DNA of 64,000 nucleotides, taken from NCBI RefSeq assembly GCF_019212185.1, contig NZ_CP078138.1, positions 3,082,501-3,146,500 of the forward strand. The letters run 5' to 3'. Under the pieces are notes generated by a model, which was not told where the DNA came from, ran no database searches, and saw nothing but the letters and a program-made list of their open reading frames with translations. The position numbers were made by a program, and so were the translations under genes. Source of the stretch: Pseudomonas fluorescens (GTDB taxonomy: Bacteria > Pseudomonadota > Gammaproteobacteria > Pseudomonadales > Pseudomonadaceae). Every line of letters begins with the position of its first letter. Position 1 is the first letter of the stretch. Shown here in pieces: positions 26,988 to 35,537 of the stretch.

Positions 26988-27067
26988 TCCCATTCAACAT
27001 AGACGTTGAATGGAGCACCATCTTCGCTGTGATGCGTCATCCAGACAAGCCAGCCCACAGGTGTTGG

Positions 27068-30000
27068 TCAACGCGATCTGCGCACCAGTTTCATCACCAC
27101 CACAAAAAACACCGGCACGAACACCACCGCCAGGGTCGCAGTGATCATTCCGCCGATCACCCCGGTGCCGATCGCCTGCTGGCTGGCCGAGCTGGCACCG
27201 GTGGCAATCGCCAGGGGTACCACGCCGAGGATGAACGCCAGCGAGGTCATGACGATCGGCCGCAGGCGCAGGCGCGCGGCTTGCACCGTGGCGTCGATCA
27301 GGTCGTGGCCCTCGTCGTACAGGCTCTTGGCGAACTCGATGATCAGGATCGCGTTCTTCGCCGAAAGGCCGATGATGGTGATCAGACCGACCTTGAAGAA
27401 CACATCGTTGGGCATGCCGCGCAGGGTCACTGCCAGCACCGCACCCAATACCCCCAGCGGCACCACCAGCAGCACCGAAGTGGGAATCGACCAGCTCTCG
27501 TACAAGGCTGCCAGGCACAGGAACACGATCAGCAGCGACAGCCCCAACAGGATCGGCGCCTGGCTGCCGGAGAGACGTTCCTGCAGCGACAACCCGGTCC
27601 ATTCCTGACCCAGGCCCACCGGCCCCAGCGCCACCAGGCGCTCGATCTCCGCCATGGCTTCACCGGTGCTGTGGCCGGGCGCCGGCTCGCCGGAAATGCT
27701 CACCGCCGGGTAGCCGTTGTAGCGGGTCAACTGACTTGGCCCCTGGGTCCACTCGGCACGGACGAAGGCCGACAGCGGCACCATCTTGCCGTTGCTGTTG
27801 CGCACGTGGATCTTCAGCAAATCCTCGACCTGGCTGCGTTGGTCCCCTTCGGCCTGGACCACCACCCGCTGCATCCGGCCCTGGTTGGGGAAGTCATTGA
27901 CGTAGGCCGAGCCGACCGCGGTGGACAGCACGTTGCCGATATCGGCGAACGACACCCCCAGCGCGTTGGCCTGCTTGCGGTCGACGATCAACTGCACCTG
28001 CGGCGCTTCGGCCAGGGCGCTTTCACGGACGTTGGCGAGGATCGGGCTTTTTTCCGCGGCATCCAGCAACGCGGTGCGCGCCGCCATCAGCGTGCTGTGG
28101 CCCAGACCTCCACGGTCCTGCAGACGAAACTCGAAGCCGCTGGAGGTGCCGAGGCCATCCACCGGCGGCGGCAGTACCGAATAGGCCACGGCGTCCTTGA
28201 TCTGGCTGAAGGCGATGTTGGCGCGGTCGGCAATCGACGTCGCCGCGTCATCGCTGCCGCGCTCGGACCAGTCCTTCAGTGTGCTGAAGGCCAGGGCCGC
28301 GTTCTGTCCGCTGCCGGAGAAACTGAAACCGAGGATCACCGTGCTGTCGCCAATCCCCGGTTCGGTGGCGTTGTGCGCTTCGATCTGCTCCACCACCTGC
28401 ACCGTGCGGTTCTTGCTCGCACCCGGTGGCAGCTGAATGTCGGTGATGGTGTAGCCCTGATCCTCAACCGGCAGGAACGAGGAGGGCAGGCGGGTGAACA
28501 GCACGCCGAGACCCACCAGCAGCACGCCATAGATCAGCAGGTAACGGCCGCTGCGTTTCAGCGCATAACTGACCCAGCCCTCATAACGCACCGTCAGCTG
28601 TTCGAAGCGCCGGTTGAACCAGCCGAAGAAACCGGTTTTTTCGTGGTGCTCGCCCTTGGCGATGGGCTTAAGCAGGGTGGCGCACAGGGCCGGGGTCAGG
28701 GTCAGGGCGAGGAAGGCCGAGAACAGGATCGAGGTGGCCATCGACAGCGAGAATTGCTGGTAGATCACCCCCACCGAGCCCTGCATGAAGGCCATCGGGA
28801 TAAACACCGCCACCAGCACCAGGGTGATGCCGATGATCGCCCCGGTGATCTGCTGCATGGCCTTGCGCGTGGCTTCCTTGGGCGACAGGCCTTCGCTGAC
28901 CATGATTCGCTCGACGTTCTCCACCACCACAATCGCATCGTCCACCAGAATGCCGATCGCCAGGACCATGCCGAACATGGTCAGCACGTTGATCGAGAAG
29001 CCCAGGGCTAGCATGGTCGCGAACGTACCCATCAGCGCCACCGGCACCACCAGGGTCGGGATCAGTGTGTAGCGGATGTTCTGCAGGAACAGGAACATCA
29101 CCGCGAACACCAGCAGCATCGCTTCGCCGAGGGTGTAGACCACTTTGGTGATCGAGACCTTGACGAAGGGCGAGGTGTCGTAGGGTATCTTGTACTCGAC
29201 GCCCGCAGGGAAATAGCGCGCCAGTTCGTCCATCTTCGCCCGCACCAGGGTCGCGGTGTTCAGCGCGTTGGCACCGGGTGCAAGTTGCACGCCGACGGCG
29301 GTGGACGGTTTGCCATTGAGACGGGTAGAGAACTGGTATTCCTGACTGCCGATTTCCACCCGCGCCACATCGCCGACGCGCACCGTGGAACCATCGGGGT
29401 TGGCCTTGAGGACGACATCGGCGAATTCTTCCGGACTCGACAGCTGCCCCTTGACCAGCACCGTGGCGGTAATTTGCTGCGTGCTGCGGGTCGGCAGGTC
29501 GCCGATGCTGCCGGCCGAGACCTGGGCGTTCTGCGCAACAATGGCGGCGTTGACGTCCGCCGGGGTCAGGTTGAAGGCAATCAGTTTCTGCGGGTCGATC
29601 CAGATCCGCATGGCCCGTTCGGCGCCGTACAACGAAGCCTTGCCGACCCCGTCCAGGCGCTTGATTTCGTTCATCACGTTGCGCGCCAGGTAGTCGCTGA
29701 GCGCCACGTCGTCGAGCTTGCCGTCGCTGGAGGTCAGGGTGATCAGCAGCAGAAAGCCGGCCGAGACTTTTTCCACCTGCAGGCCTTGCTGGATCACCGC
29801 CTGGGGCAGCCGCGACTCCACCACCTTGAGGCGGTTCTGCACATCGACCTGGGCCAGTTCGGGGTTGGTGCCGGGCTGGAAGGTCGCCTTGATGGTCGCC
29901 GAACCGAGGCTGCTCTGGGATTCGAAATACAGCAGGTGGTCGGCGCCGTTGAGTTCTTCCTCGATCAGGCTGACCACGCTTTCGTCGACGGTCTGCGCCG

Positions 30001-30157
30001 ACGCGCCGGGGTACACCGCGTAGATCTCGATCTGCGGCGGCGCCACGTCCGGGTACTGGGCCACGGGCAGTTGCGGGATGGCCAGGGCACCGGCCAGCAG
30101 GATAAACAGCGCGACCACCCAGGCGAATACCGGGCGGTCGATAAAGAATTGCGGCAT
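27068..30157 (-). CDS. RND multidrug efflux pump, inner-membrane transporter (HAE-1 family)
   Basis: 1029 residues, the usual size for AcrB/MexB-type proteins. The N-terminus MPQFFIDRPVFAWVVALFI is the family start. The proton-relay residues are present: paired Asp in GILVDDAIVVVENVER on helix 4 and Lys in GLSAKNAILIIEFA on helix 10. Two large periplasmic loops separate the 12 helices. It would export hydrophobic or amphiphilic drugs by proton antiport together with the adaptor encoded 16 bases upstream. No outer-membrane channel gene follows, so it must borrow one. The neighbourhood (adaptor, pump, divergent two-component system) resembles mexM-mexN of P. aeruginosa, though I cannot confirm orthology. 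Confidence 0.93.
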   Translation of the reverse strand: MPQFFIDRPVFAWVVALFILLAGALAIPQLPVAQYPDVAPPQIEIYAVYPGASAQTVDESVVSLIEEELNGADHLLYFESQSSLGSATIKATFQPGTNPELAQVDVQNRLKVVESRLPQAVIQQGLQVEKVSAGFLLLITLTSSDGKLDDVALSDYLARNVMNEIKRLDGVGKASLYGAERAMRIWIDPQKLIAFNLTPADVNAAIVAQNAQVSAGSIGDLPTRSTQQITATVLVKGQLSSPEEFADVVLKANPDGSTVRVGDVARVEIGSQEYQFSTRLNGKPSTAVGVQLAPGANALNTATLVRAKMDELARYFPAGVEYKIPYDTSPFVKVSITKVVYTLGEAMLLVFAVMFLFLQNIRYTLIPTLVVPVALMGTFATMLALGFSINVLTMFGMVLAIGILVDDAIVVVENVERIMVSEGLSPKEATRKAMQQITGAIIGITLVLVAVFIPMAFMQGSVGVIYQQFSLSMATSILFSAFLALTLTPALCATLLKPIAKGEHHEKTGFFGWFNRRFEQLTVRYEGWVSYALKRSGRYLLIYGVLLVGLGVLFTRLPSSFLPVEDQGYTITDIQLPPGASKNRTVQVVEQIEAHNATEPGIGDSTVILGFSFSGSGQNAALAFSTLKDWSERGSDDAATSIADRANIAFSQIKDAVAYSVLPPPVDGLGTSSGFEFRLQDRGGLGHSTLMAARTALLDAAEKSPILANVRESALAEAPQVQLIVDRKQANALGVSFADIGNVLSTAVGSAYVNDFPNQGRMQRVVVQAEGDQRSQVEDLLKIHVRNSNGKMVPLSAFVRAEWTQGPSQLTRYNGYPAVSISGEPAPGHSTGEAMAEIERLVALGPVGLGQEWTGLSLQERLSGSQAPILLGLSLLIVFLCLAALYESWSIPTSVLLVVPLGVLGAVLAVTLRGMPNDVFFKVGLITIIGLSAKNAILIIEFAKSLYDEGHDLIDATVQAARLRLRPIVMTSLAFILGVVPLAIATGASSASQQAIGTGVIGGMITATLAVVFVPVFFVVVMKLVRRSR

Positions 30158-30173
30158 AAAGTCTGCGTCCTGC

Positions 30174-31331
30174 CTACTGCCCGATGACCAGGGCCTTGGA
30201 AAGAGGGGTGTCGTCGATCTCTACTTTTTCACCCGGGCGGGCGTGTTGCAGGCCTTCGATGACAATGCGGTCGCCGGGCTTGAGGCCCTCGGTGACAATC
30301 CAGCGGTCCTGTTGCGCCTGGCCCAGTTGCACCGGCTGCTGGCTGACCCGTGCCTCGCTGTCGAGCAGCAGCACCTGGGCGATGCCGGCGCTGTCCCGCA
30401 GGATCGCTCGTTGCGGCACGCTGATGCCTTGCTGGTTCACCGCCTGCTCGAGGCGCACGCGGATGAAACTGCCGGGCAGCAGGTCGAGGTCGGGGTTGGG
30501 GAACTCGCTGCGCAGGATGATCTGGCCGGTGCCTGGGTCGACGCTGATGTCGGCGAACAGCAGCTTGCCGGGCAGTGGGTAGAGGCTGCCGTCGTCCTGA
30601 ATCAGCGTGGCCTTGGCCTGGCCCTGGCCGACCTGCTGCAACTGGCCGGCGCGGAAGGCGCGGCGCAGTTCGTTCAGTTCACGGGTCGACTGGGTGACGT
30701 CGGCGTGGATCGGGTCCAGTTGCTGGATCAGCGCCAGTGGCGTGCTTTCGTTATGCCCGACCAAGGCGCCTTCGGTGACCAGCGCGCGGCCGATGCGCCC
30801 GGAAATCGGCGCGGTGACGGTGGCGTAGCCCAGGTTCAGTTTGGCCCGCTGCACGGCGGCCTGATTGGCGGCGACGTCGGCGGAGGTCTGGCGTGAATTG
30901 GCGCGGGCGTTGTCGTATTCCTGGGCACTGACCGCCTTGTCGGCGATCAACTGGGCGTAGCGCTGCTCTTGCAGACGGGCCTGGAAGGCATTGGCTTCGG
31001 CCTTGCGCAAAGCGGCCTCGGCGCTGTCCAGATCGGCCTTGAACGGCGCCGGGTCGATGCGAAACAGCACCTGGCCCTGCTTGACGTCGCTGCCTTCGCG
31101 AAACGCCTGTTGCAAGACCACCCCGGCGACCCGGGCACGCACTTCGGCGATCCGTGGCGCGACGATTCGCCCGCTCAATTCGCTGCTGATCGACAGCGGT
31201 CGGGCTTCGATGGTTTCGATGCGCACGCTGGCCAGCGGCGCGCTTTCCTCGGCGGTGGAGGACTTGTCGCAGGCGCTCAGCAGCAGTGCCAGGGCAATCA
31301 GGCTGAGCGGCGCGAACAGGTGCTTGGACAT
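30174..31331 (-). CDS. RND efflux periplasmic adaptor lipoprotein
   Basis: 385 residues from the ATG at 31331 (GGGG seven bases upstream), which begins a lipoprotein signal with lipobox LLSAC and Cys21. The order is membrane-proximal, beta-barrel, lipoyl (GRIVAPRIAEVRARVAGVV) and a long alpha-hairpin at about residues 95-160 (QGQVLFRIDPAPF, then two heptad-like helices), then the second lipoyl half (VTAPISGRIGRALVTEGALV). It links the pump encoded just downstream to an outer-membrane channel. The two genes form an operon, divergent from a two-component system that may control it. Confidence 0.92.
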   Translation of the reverse strand: MSKHLFAPLSLIALALLLSACDKSSTAEESAPLASVRIETIEARPLSISSELSGRIVAPRIAEVRARVAGVVLQQAFREGSDVKQGQVLFRIDPAPFKADLDSAEAALRKAEANAFQARLQEQRYAQLIADKAVSAQEYDNARANSRQTSADVAANQAAVQRAKLNLGYATVTAPISGRIGRALVTEGALVGHNESTPLALIQQLDPIHADVTQSTRELNELRRAFRAGQLQQVGQGQAKATLIQDDGSLYPLPGKLLFADISVDPGTGQIILRSEFPNPDLDLLPGSFIRVRLEQAVNQQGISVPQRAILRDSAGIAQVLLLDSEARVSQQPVQLGQAQQDRWIVTEGLKPGDRIVIEGLQHARPGEKVEIDDTPLSKALVIGQ

Positions 31332-31490
31332 GGAAATACCCCAATAATGACCCGAGCATGCTACGGGCAGCCGCACAGGGTAGCGGTGAAGTTTTGTACT
31401 GGCTGTGTGAAATTGTGTGAAGGTTTTGCTCAGGAGGCGTTGGGGGCGTATATCCTAGATTTCTTTATTGCGGGCAATCTCATGCCCCCT

Positions 31491-31516
31491 GTTGGAGCGA
31501 GCAGGCTCGCTCCAAG
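31491..31516. repeat. REP-like palindrome upstream of the response-regulator gene
   Basis: GGAGCGAGCAGGCTCGCTCC is a symmetrical REP stem in the divergent promoter region, about 45 bases before the regulator start. It could affect transcription or leader stability. Confidence 0.75.
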
Positions 31517-31560
31517 GGTTCGTCACCCCCCAGGCACTCCCCCATTTTTTCGGAACACCC

Positions 31561-32262
31561 ATGCCCAACATCCTTCTGGTCGAAGACGACCCCGCGCTCG
31601 CTGAACTGATTGCCAGCTACCTGGAACGCAACAGTTATCACGTCAATGTGATCAGTCGTGGCGACCAGGTGCGTGAACGGGCGCGGCTCAGTCCGCCGGA
31701 TCTGGTGATCCTCGACCTGATGCTGCCCGGTCTCGATGGTTTGCAGGTCTGCCGCCTGCTGCGCGCCGATTCGGCGAGCCTGCCGATCCTCATGCTCACC
31801 GCCCGTGACGACAGCCACGACCAGGTGCTGGGTCTGGAGATGGGCGCCGACGACTACGTCACCAAACCCTGCGAACCCCGAGTCCTGCTGGCCCGAGTGC
31901 GGACCTTGTTGCGCCGTAGCAGCCTCAACGAGCCGCAGACCGCCAGTGACCAGATTCTCATGGGCAACCTGTGCATCGACCTGTCCGAACGCACGGTGAC
32001 CTGGCGCGCGCAGCCGGTGGAGTTGTCCAGCGGCGAGTACAACCTGCTGGTGGTGCTGGCGCGGCATGCCGGTGAAGTGCTCAGCCGTGACCAGATCCTG
32101 CAACGCCTGCGCGGCATCGAATTCAACGGCACCGACCGCTCGGTGGACGTGGCGATTTCCAAGCTGCGGCGCAAGTTCGACGACCATGCCGGCGAGGCGC
32201 GCAAGATCAAGACCGTGTGGGGCAAAGGCTATCTGTTCAGCCGCTCCGAATGGGAATGCTGA
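31561..32262 (+). CDS. OmpR-family response regulator (RstA-like)
   Basis: 233 residues from the ATG at 31561. The receiver has the acidic pocket EDD at 8-10, phosphoacceptor Asp52 (LVILDLMLPG), Thr in MLTARD and Lys in YVTKPCEP. The C-terminal winged helix (ELSSGEYNLLVVLARHAGE, ending TVWGKGYLFS) is of the OmpR/RstA kind. The partner kinase gene begins four bases after the stop. The pair stands divergent to the RND operon, about 230 bases away, so the pump is the likeliest target. This layout matches PA1437-PA1438 beside mexMN as I recall it. Confidence 0.9.
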   Translation: MPNILLVEDDPALAELIASYLERNSYHVNVISRGDQVRERARLSPPDLVILDLMLPGLDGLQVCRLLRADSASLPILMLTARDDSHDQVLGLEMGADDYVTKPCEPRVLLARVRTLLRRSSLNEPQTASDQILMGNLCIDLSERTVTWRAQPVELSSGEYNLLVVLARHAGEVLSRDQILQRLRGIEFNGTDRSVDVAISKLRRKFDDHAGEARKIKTVWGKGYLFSRSEWEC

Positions 32263-32266
32263 GGCC

Positions 32267-33568
32267 ATGCTCCGTGCCCTGACGCGCCTGTACCTGATCA
32301 CCATTGTCACCTTCAGTGCGGCGATTTACCTGGTGCCAGACCTGGTGGTGTCGGTGTTTCACGAGCGCTTTTCCAGCTACAACCTGGATCACTCCAGGGG
32401 TGTGCAGAACCTGCTGGTCAAGCAGTTCCACGATGTTCCGCACGAACAGTGGCCGGTGCTGGCAGCGCAGCTCGATGAGCAGTTCAAGCCGTTGCGCATT
32501 GCCGTGGTGCCCATCCGCGATGGCGATTTCAGCGAGCACGAACGCTCGCTGTTGCAGGGCGGCGAAATGGCCGTGCGCACGGGTGACTGGGGCTGGCGCA
32601 CCATGGCCATGGCGCCGCTGGACGCTACCACCGCGCTCAAACTGATCGTGCCGCCGGACCCGCTGGACGTCGCCTTGCTGTACTGGGGCATCAACGTGCT
32701 GATCGGCGCGGCGCTGCTGGCCTGCCTGTTACTCTGGTTGCGCCCGCACTGGCGTGATCTGGAACGCCTGAAAAACACTGCCGAACGCTTCGGCAAGGGT
32801 CACCTTGGCGAGCGCACTCTGTTGCCGCCCACCTCCAACATCGGCAGCCTGGCAAAGGTGTTCGACACCATGGCGGGCGACATTGAAAACCTGCTGAATC
32901 AGCAGCGCGACTTGCTCAACGCGGTCTCCCACGAGCTGCGTACACCGCTGACCCGCCTCGATTTCGGCCTGGCCCTGGCACTCTCCGATGAGCTGCCGGC
33001 GGCCAGTCGCGAGCGTTTGCAGGGGCTGGTGGCGCATATTCGCGAACTGGATGAACTGGTGCTGGAACTGCTGTCCTACAGCCGCCTGCAGAATCCGGCG
33101 CGCTTGCCGGAGCAGGTCGAGGTGTCGCTGGACGAATTTATCGACAGCATCCTTGGCAGTGTCGATGAAGAGCTGGAGTCGCCGCAGATCGTTATCGATG
33201 TGCTGCTGCACGGTCATCTGGAACGCTTCAGCCTTGACCCTCGGCTGACCGCCCGGGCCATCCAGAACTTGCTGCGCAACGCCATGCGCTACTGCGAAAA
33301 ACGCATTCAGATCGGCGTGCAGGTGACGCCTCAGGGCTGTGAAATCTGGGTCGATGACGACGGCATCGGCATCCCCGAGGACGAGCGCGAACGCATCTTC
33401 GAGCCTTTCTACCGCCTCGACCGCAGCCGCGACCGCGCCACCGGCGGCTTCGGCCTCGGCCTGGCCATCAGCCGCCGCGCCCTCGAAGCGCAGGGCGGCA
33501 GCCTCACAGTCGAGGCCTCACCCCTGGGCGGCGCGCGCTTCAGGTTGTGGTTGCCGACGTTGGCGTGA
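32267..33568 (+). CDS. sensor histidine kinase (RstB-like), partner of the preceding regulator
   Basis: 433 residues from the ATG at 32267. One membrane helix lies at residues 8-30 and a second near 138-158, bounding a periplasmic domain of about 110 residues. A HAMP segment follows, then HisKA with His222 in AVSHELRTPLTRL and an HATPase domain (N box NLLRNAMRY, G1 DDDGIGIPEDE, F box FEPFYRLDRS, G2 GGFGLGLAI). It should phosphorylate the regulator encoded four bases upstream. The signal is unknown; a role in sensing envelope conditions or pump substrates is inferred from the adjacent efflux genes. Confidence 0.9.
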   Translation: MLRALTRLYLITIVTFSAAIYLVPDLVVSVFHERFSSYNLDHSRGVQNLLVKQFHDVPHEQWPVLAAQLDEQFKPLRIAVVPIRDGDFSEHERSLLQGGEMAVRTGDWGWRTMAMAPLDATTALKLIVPPDPLDVALLYWGINVLIGAALLACLLLWLRPHWRDLERLKNTAERFGKGHLGERTLLPPTSNIGSLAKVFDTMAGDIENLLNQQRDLLNAVSHELRTPLTRLDFGLALALSDELPAASRERLQGLVAHIRELDELVLELLSYSRLQNPARLPEQVEVSLDEFIDSILGSVDEELESPQIVIDVLLHGHLERFSLDPRLTARAIQNLLRNAMRYCEKRIQIGVQVTPQGCEIWVDDDGIGIPEDERERIFEPFYRLDRSRDRATGGFGLGLAISRRALEAQGGSLTVEASPLGGARFRLWLPTLA

Positions 33569-33591
33569 GCACCCCAGATCCCTGAAGCTCA

Positions 33592-34362
33592 TCAGACATC
33601 CAACCGACTACGCAACAACACCGCCATTGCCTCCAACTCCTCCGGGGAGTTGCGGCCGATCACCAGGTAGGCGTGATTCTGCCCCGACCAATAAACAATA
33701 TTCATCCCGTGCCGTACTTCGTGGGCCGGGGCCTGGGGGCCGTTGTTGGAGCGGGTGATGCACAGGGCGAAGGGGCCGTGCAGCGGGTCGAGGTAAGTGA
33801 TCTGGGCGATGGGCACGCCATCGTATTCGAGCAACTGCGCGCGTTTGAAGCGCGGTTGGGTCAGCTCCAGCTGGGCGGGTGTCAGCGGCAGGCCGAGGCG
33901 CTGGTCGATGATCTGCAACTGCGCCAACTGCGCGGCCGGGTCGGCTGGCAGATGTTCCAGGGTCTGCGGGATGTACAGCGACATATAGTCCGCCACCAGC
34001 GCCCGCCAGTTGCTGGTCTTTTCCTCCTTGTCTTCCATCCAGTGCAGAAACAGCCGATCGACCGCGACCCCGGCCACCAGAAAACCGGCGGCAGTGGCGA
34101 GGAACAGCCGGCGATTGAGCGGCGTGGCCAGCAGTGGCGTGGGCAGCACCTCAAGCATGCGGCTCATGCGCTCCATGGGGGCTTGGTCGAGCAGGCTGGC
34201 ATAGGCGCCCTGAAACGGCAGGTCGCTGTGCATCAGCCACTCCAGGCGCTGTTGCAGGGCCGGATCACGGGCGAGGTTGTCGTCGAACTGCCGGCGTTCT
34301 TCGCTGCTCAGTTGACCGTCGAGGTAAGCCACCAGCCGTTCATCACTGCAGGTCGTACTCAT
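33592..34362 (-). CDS. anti-sigma factor, membrane-anchored
   Basis: 256 residues. The N-terminus (ERLVAYLDGQLSSEERRQF) is the ZAS-like region typical of anti-sigma factors of the RskA/ChrR type, though without the usual His-x3-Cys-x2-Cys. One membrane helix (RRLFLATAAGFLVAGVAVDR) lies near residues 84-103, followed by a periplasmic domain of about 150 residues ending in a YWSGQNHAYLVIG strand. The start overlaps the sigma gene stop (ATGA), implying coupled, stoichiometric expression. It should hold the ECF sigma factor inactive at the membrane until an envelope signal. No TonB receptor or protease gene is adjacent to suggest the trigger. Confidence 0.88.
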   Translation of the reverse strand: MSTTCSDERLVAYLDGQLSSEERRQFDDNLARDPALQQRLEWLMHSDLPFQGAYASLLDQAPMERMSRMLEVLPTPLLATPLNRRLFLATAAGFLVAGVAVDRLFLHWMEDKEEKTSNWRALVADYMSLYIPQTLEHLPADPAAQLAQLQIIDQRLGLPLTPAQLELTQPRFKRAQLLEYDGVPIAQITYLDPLHGPFALCITRSNNGPQAPAHEVRHGMNIVYWSGQNHAYLVIGRNSPEELEAMAVLLRSRLDV

Positions 34363-34871
34363 CGCCGTTCTCCACTGGGGTTGCTGGACACCGAGCGCAG
34401 CGGTGGGTGCTCAGCCAGCTTCAGGCGCGCCGCGGCCAGCCGGCTCATTACGGTGCCGATTGGAACGGCCAGCACCTCGGCCACTTCGCGATAGGACAAG
34501 CCCTCGACATACGCCAGGAACACCGTCTCGCGCTGGGCTTCGGGCAAGGCATCGACGCGCCGGATCACCTGCGCAGCCAGCACATGCAGGTGCGCGACCT
34601 GTTCGCCATCGAAAGCCAGCACCGCGTCCGCCGGCGAAAGCCCTTCGCCCTGACGCACCTTCTGCGCACGCACTTCATTGAGCCAGATCGAATGCAGGAT
34701 GCGCAGCAGCCAGCGGTCCATGTGGGTGCCCGGGACAAACTGCCCGGCGCGCTCCAGCGCCCGCACACAGGTGGCTTGCACCAAGTCTTCGGCGACATGC
34801 CGCTGGCGCGACAACACCAGGCCATAGCGCCACAGACGTGCCAGGTGCTGGCTCAATTCGGCTTTTACCAC
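34359..34871 (-). CDS. ECF-type RNA polymerase sigma factor
   Basis: About 170 residues. Region 2 (LSRQRHVAEDLVQATCVRAL, then RWLLRILHSIWLNEVR) and region 4 (LPEAQRETVFLAYVEGLSYR, then IGTVMSRLAAARLKL) are complete; regions 1 and 3 are absent, as in ECF factors. The annotated GTG at 34871 has no ribosome site, but a strong GGAGG stands six bases before an in-frame ATC codon 18 bases upstream, so translation may really begin there. It is co-expressed with the anti-sigma factor and follows a TPR-protein gene on the same strand. Target promoters are unknown. Confidence 0.9.
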   Translation of the reverse strand: MVKAELSQHLARLWRYGLVLSRQRHVAEDLVQATCVRALERAGQFVPGTHMDRWLLRILHSIWLNEVRAQKVRQGEGLSPADAVLAFDGEQVAHLHVLAAQVIRRVDALPEAQRETVFLAYVEGLSYREVAEVLAVPIGTVMSRLAAARLKLAEHPPLRSVSSNPSGERR

Positions 34872-34916
34872 TTGATCGCTGGCGATGGCGACCTCCGTGA
34901 CCCGTGCTCGAGTCCG

Positions 34917-35459
34917 TCAGGTATTCGATGAATCGGCAATGGCCTCGGCCAGGTCCTGGTATTCCTCGCAGGTGGTGCTGCAAATCGCCTTGATCTGCTG
35001 TAACTGTTCCTGCGCCAGGTCGAGGCGGCCTTTGATCACATAGGCTTCACCCAGGTACTCACGCACTTTGGCGTAGCGTGGATCGAGCTTGACCGACTCC
35101 AGGTAGTACTGGATGCCTTCATCGGTACGGCCGAGCTTGCGAGTAGCATAGCCGCGATAATTCAGGGCGATCGCGGTGTTGGGTTGTTCGAGGGTGTCGA
35201 GCAGGGCCAGGGCTTCTTCGTAGCGACCGGACTTGGCCAGGCGATAGGCGTACGTAGTGCGGTCGGCATCCGGGACCAGGCGGCTTTGTTGGCTTAGACA
35301 GCGTTTGCTCTTGCTGTCCCAGACCTGACCTTTGGGGCAGTTGGGGGCTGGCGGTGCGTCTTCTTCGCCGTGGGCCAGGACCAGCGGGCTGCCGAGCAGC
35401 GCGATCAGGTAGCCGGCGATCAGCAGCGGAGCGCTGTGGGAAGGGGTACGGATAGTCAT
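34917..35459 (-). CDS. exported tetratricopeptide-repeat protein
   Basis: 180 residues from the ATG at 35459 (GGAG six bases upstream). A signal peptide ends near VLAHG, followed by a short Cys-containing linker (CPKGQVWDSKSKRC). Three TPR-like units then run from about residue 65: RLAKSGRYEEALALLDTL, NYRGYATRKLGRTDEGIQYY and EYLGEAYVIKGRLDLAQEQL. A final Cys pair (CSTTCEEY) may form a disulfide. It is probably periplasmic and a protein-interaction scaffold. The gene precedes the ECF sigma/anti-sigma pair by about 45 bases on the same strand and may be part of its regulon or signalling. Confidence 0.8.
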   Translation of the reverse strand: MTIRTPSHSAPLLIAGYLIALLGSPLVLAHGEEDAPPAPNCPKGQVWDSKSKRCLSQQSRLVPDADRTTYAYRLAKSGRYEEALALLDTLEQPNTAIALNYRGYATRKLGRTDEGIQYYLESVKLDPRYAKVREYLGEAYVIKGRLDLAQEQLQQIKAICSTTCEEYQDLAEAIADSSNT

Positions 35460-35537
35460 AAGGTTCTCCGAGTTGCGGCGCATATTAATGGGCAACACTC
35501 GGAGAACACTTCAAAGCGGCGTTTTATTCATTCGCGT

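Noticed and set aside
26915..29011. A 698-codon open frame opposite the RND pump gene
   Set aside because: Low-complexity His/Gln/Arg-rich translation, fully antisense to a well-supported transporter; a GC-bias artefact.
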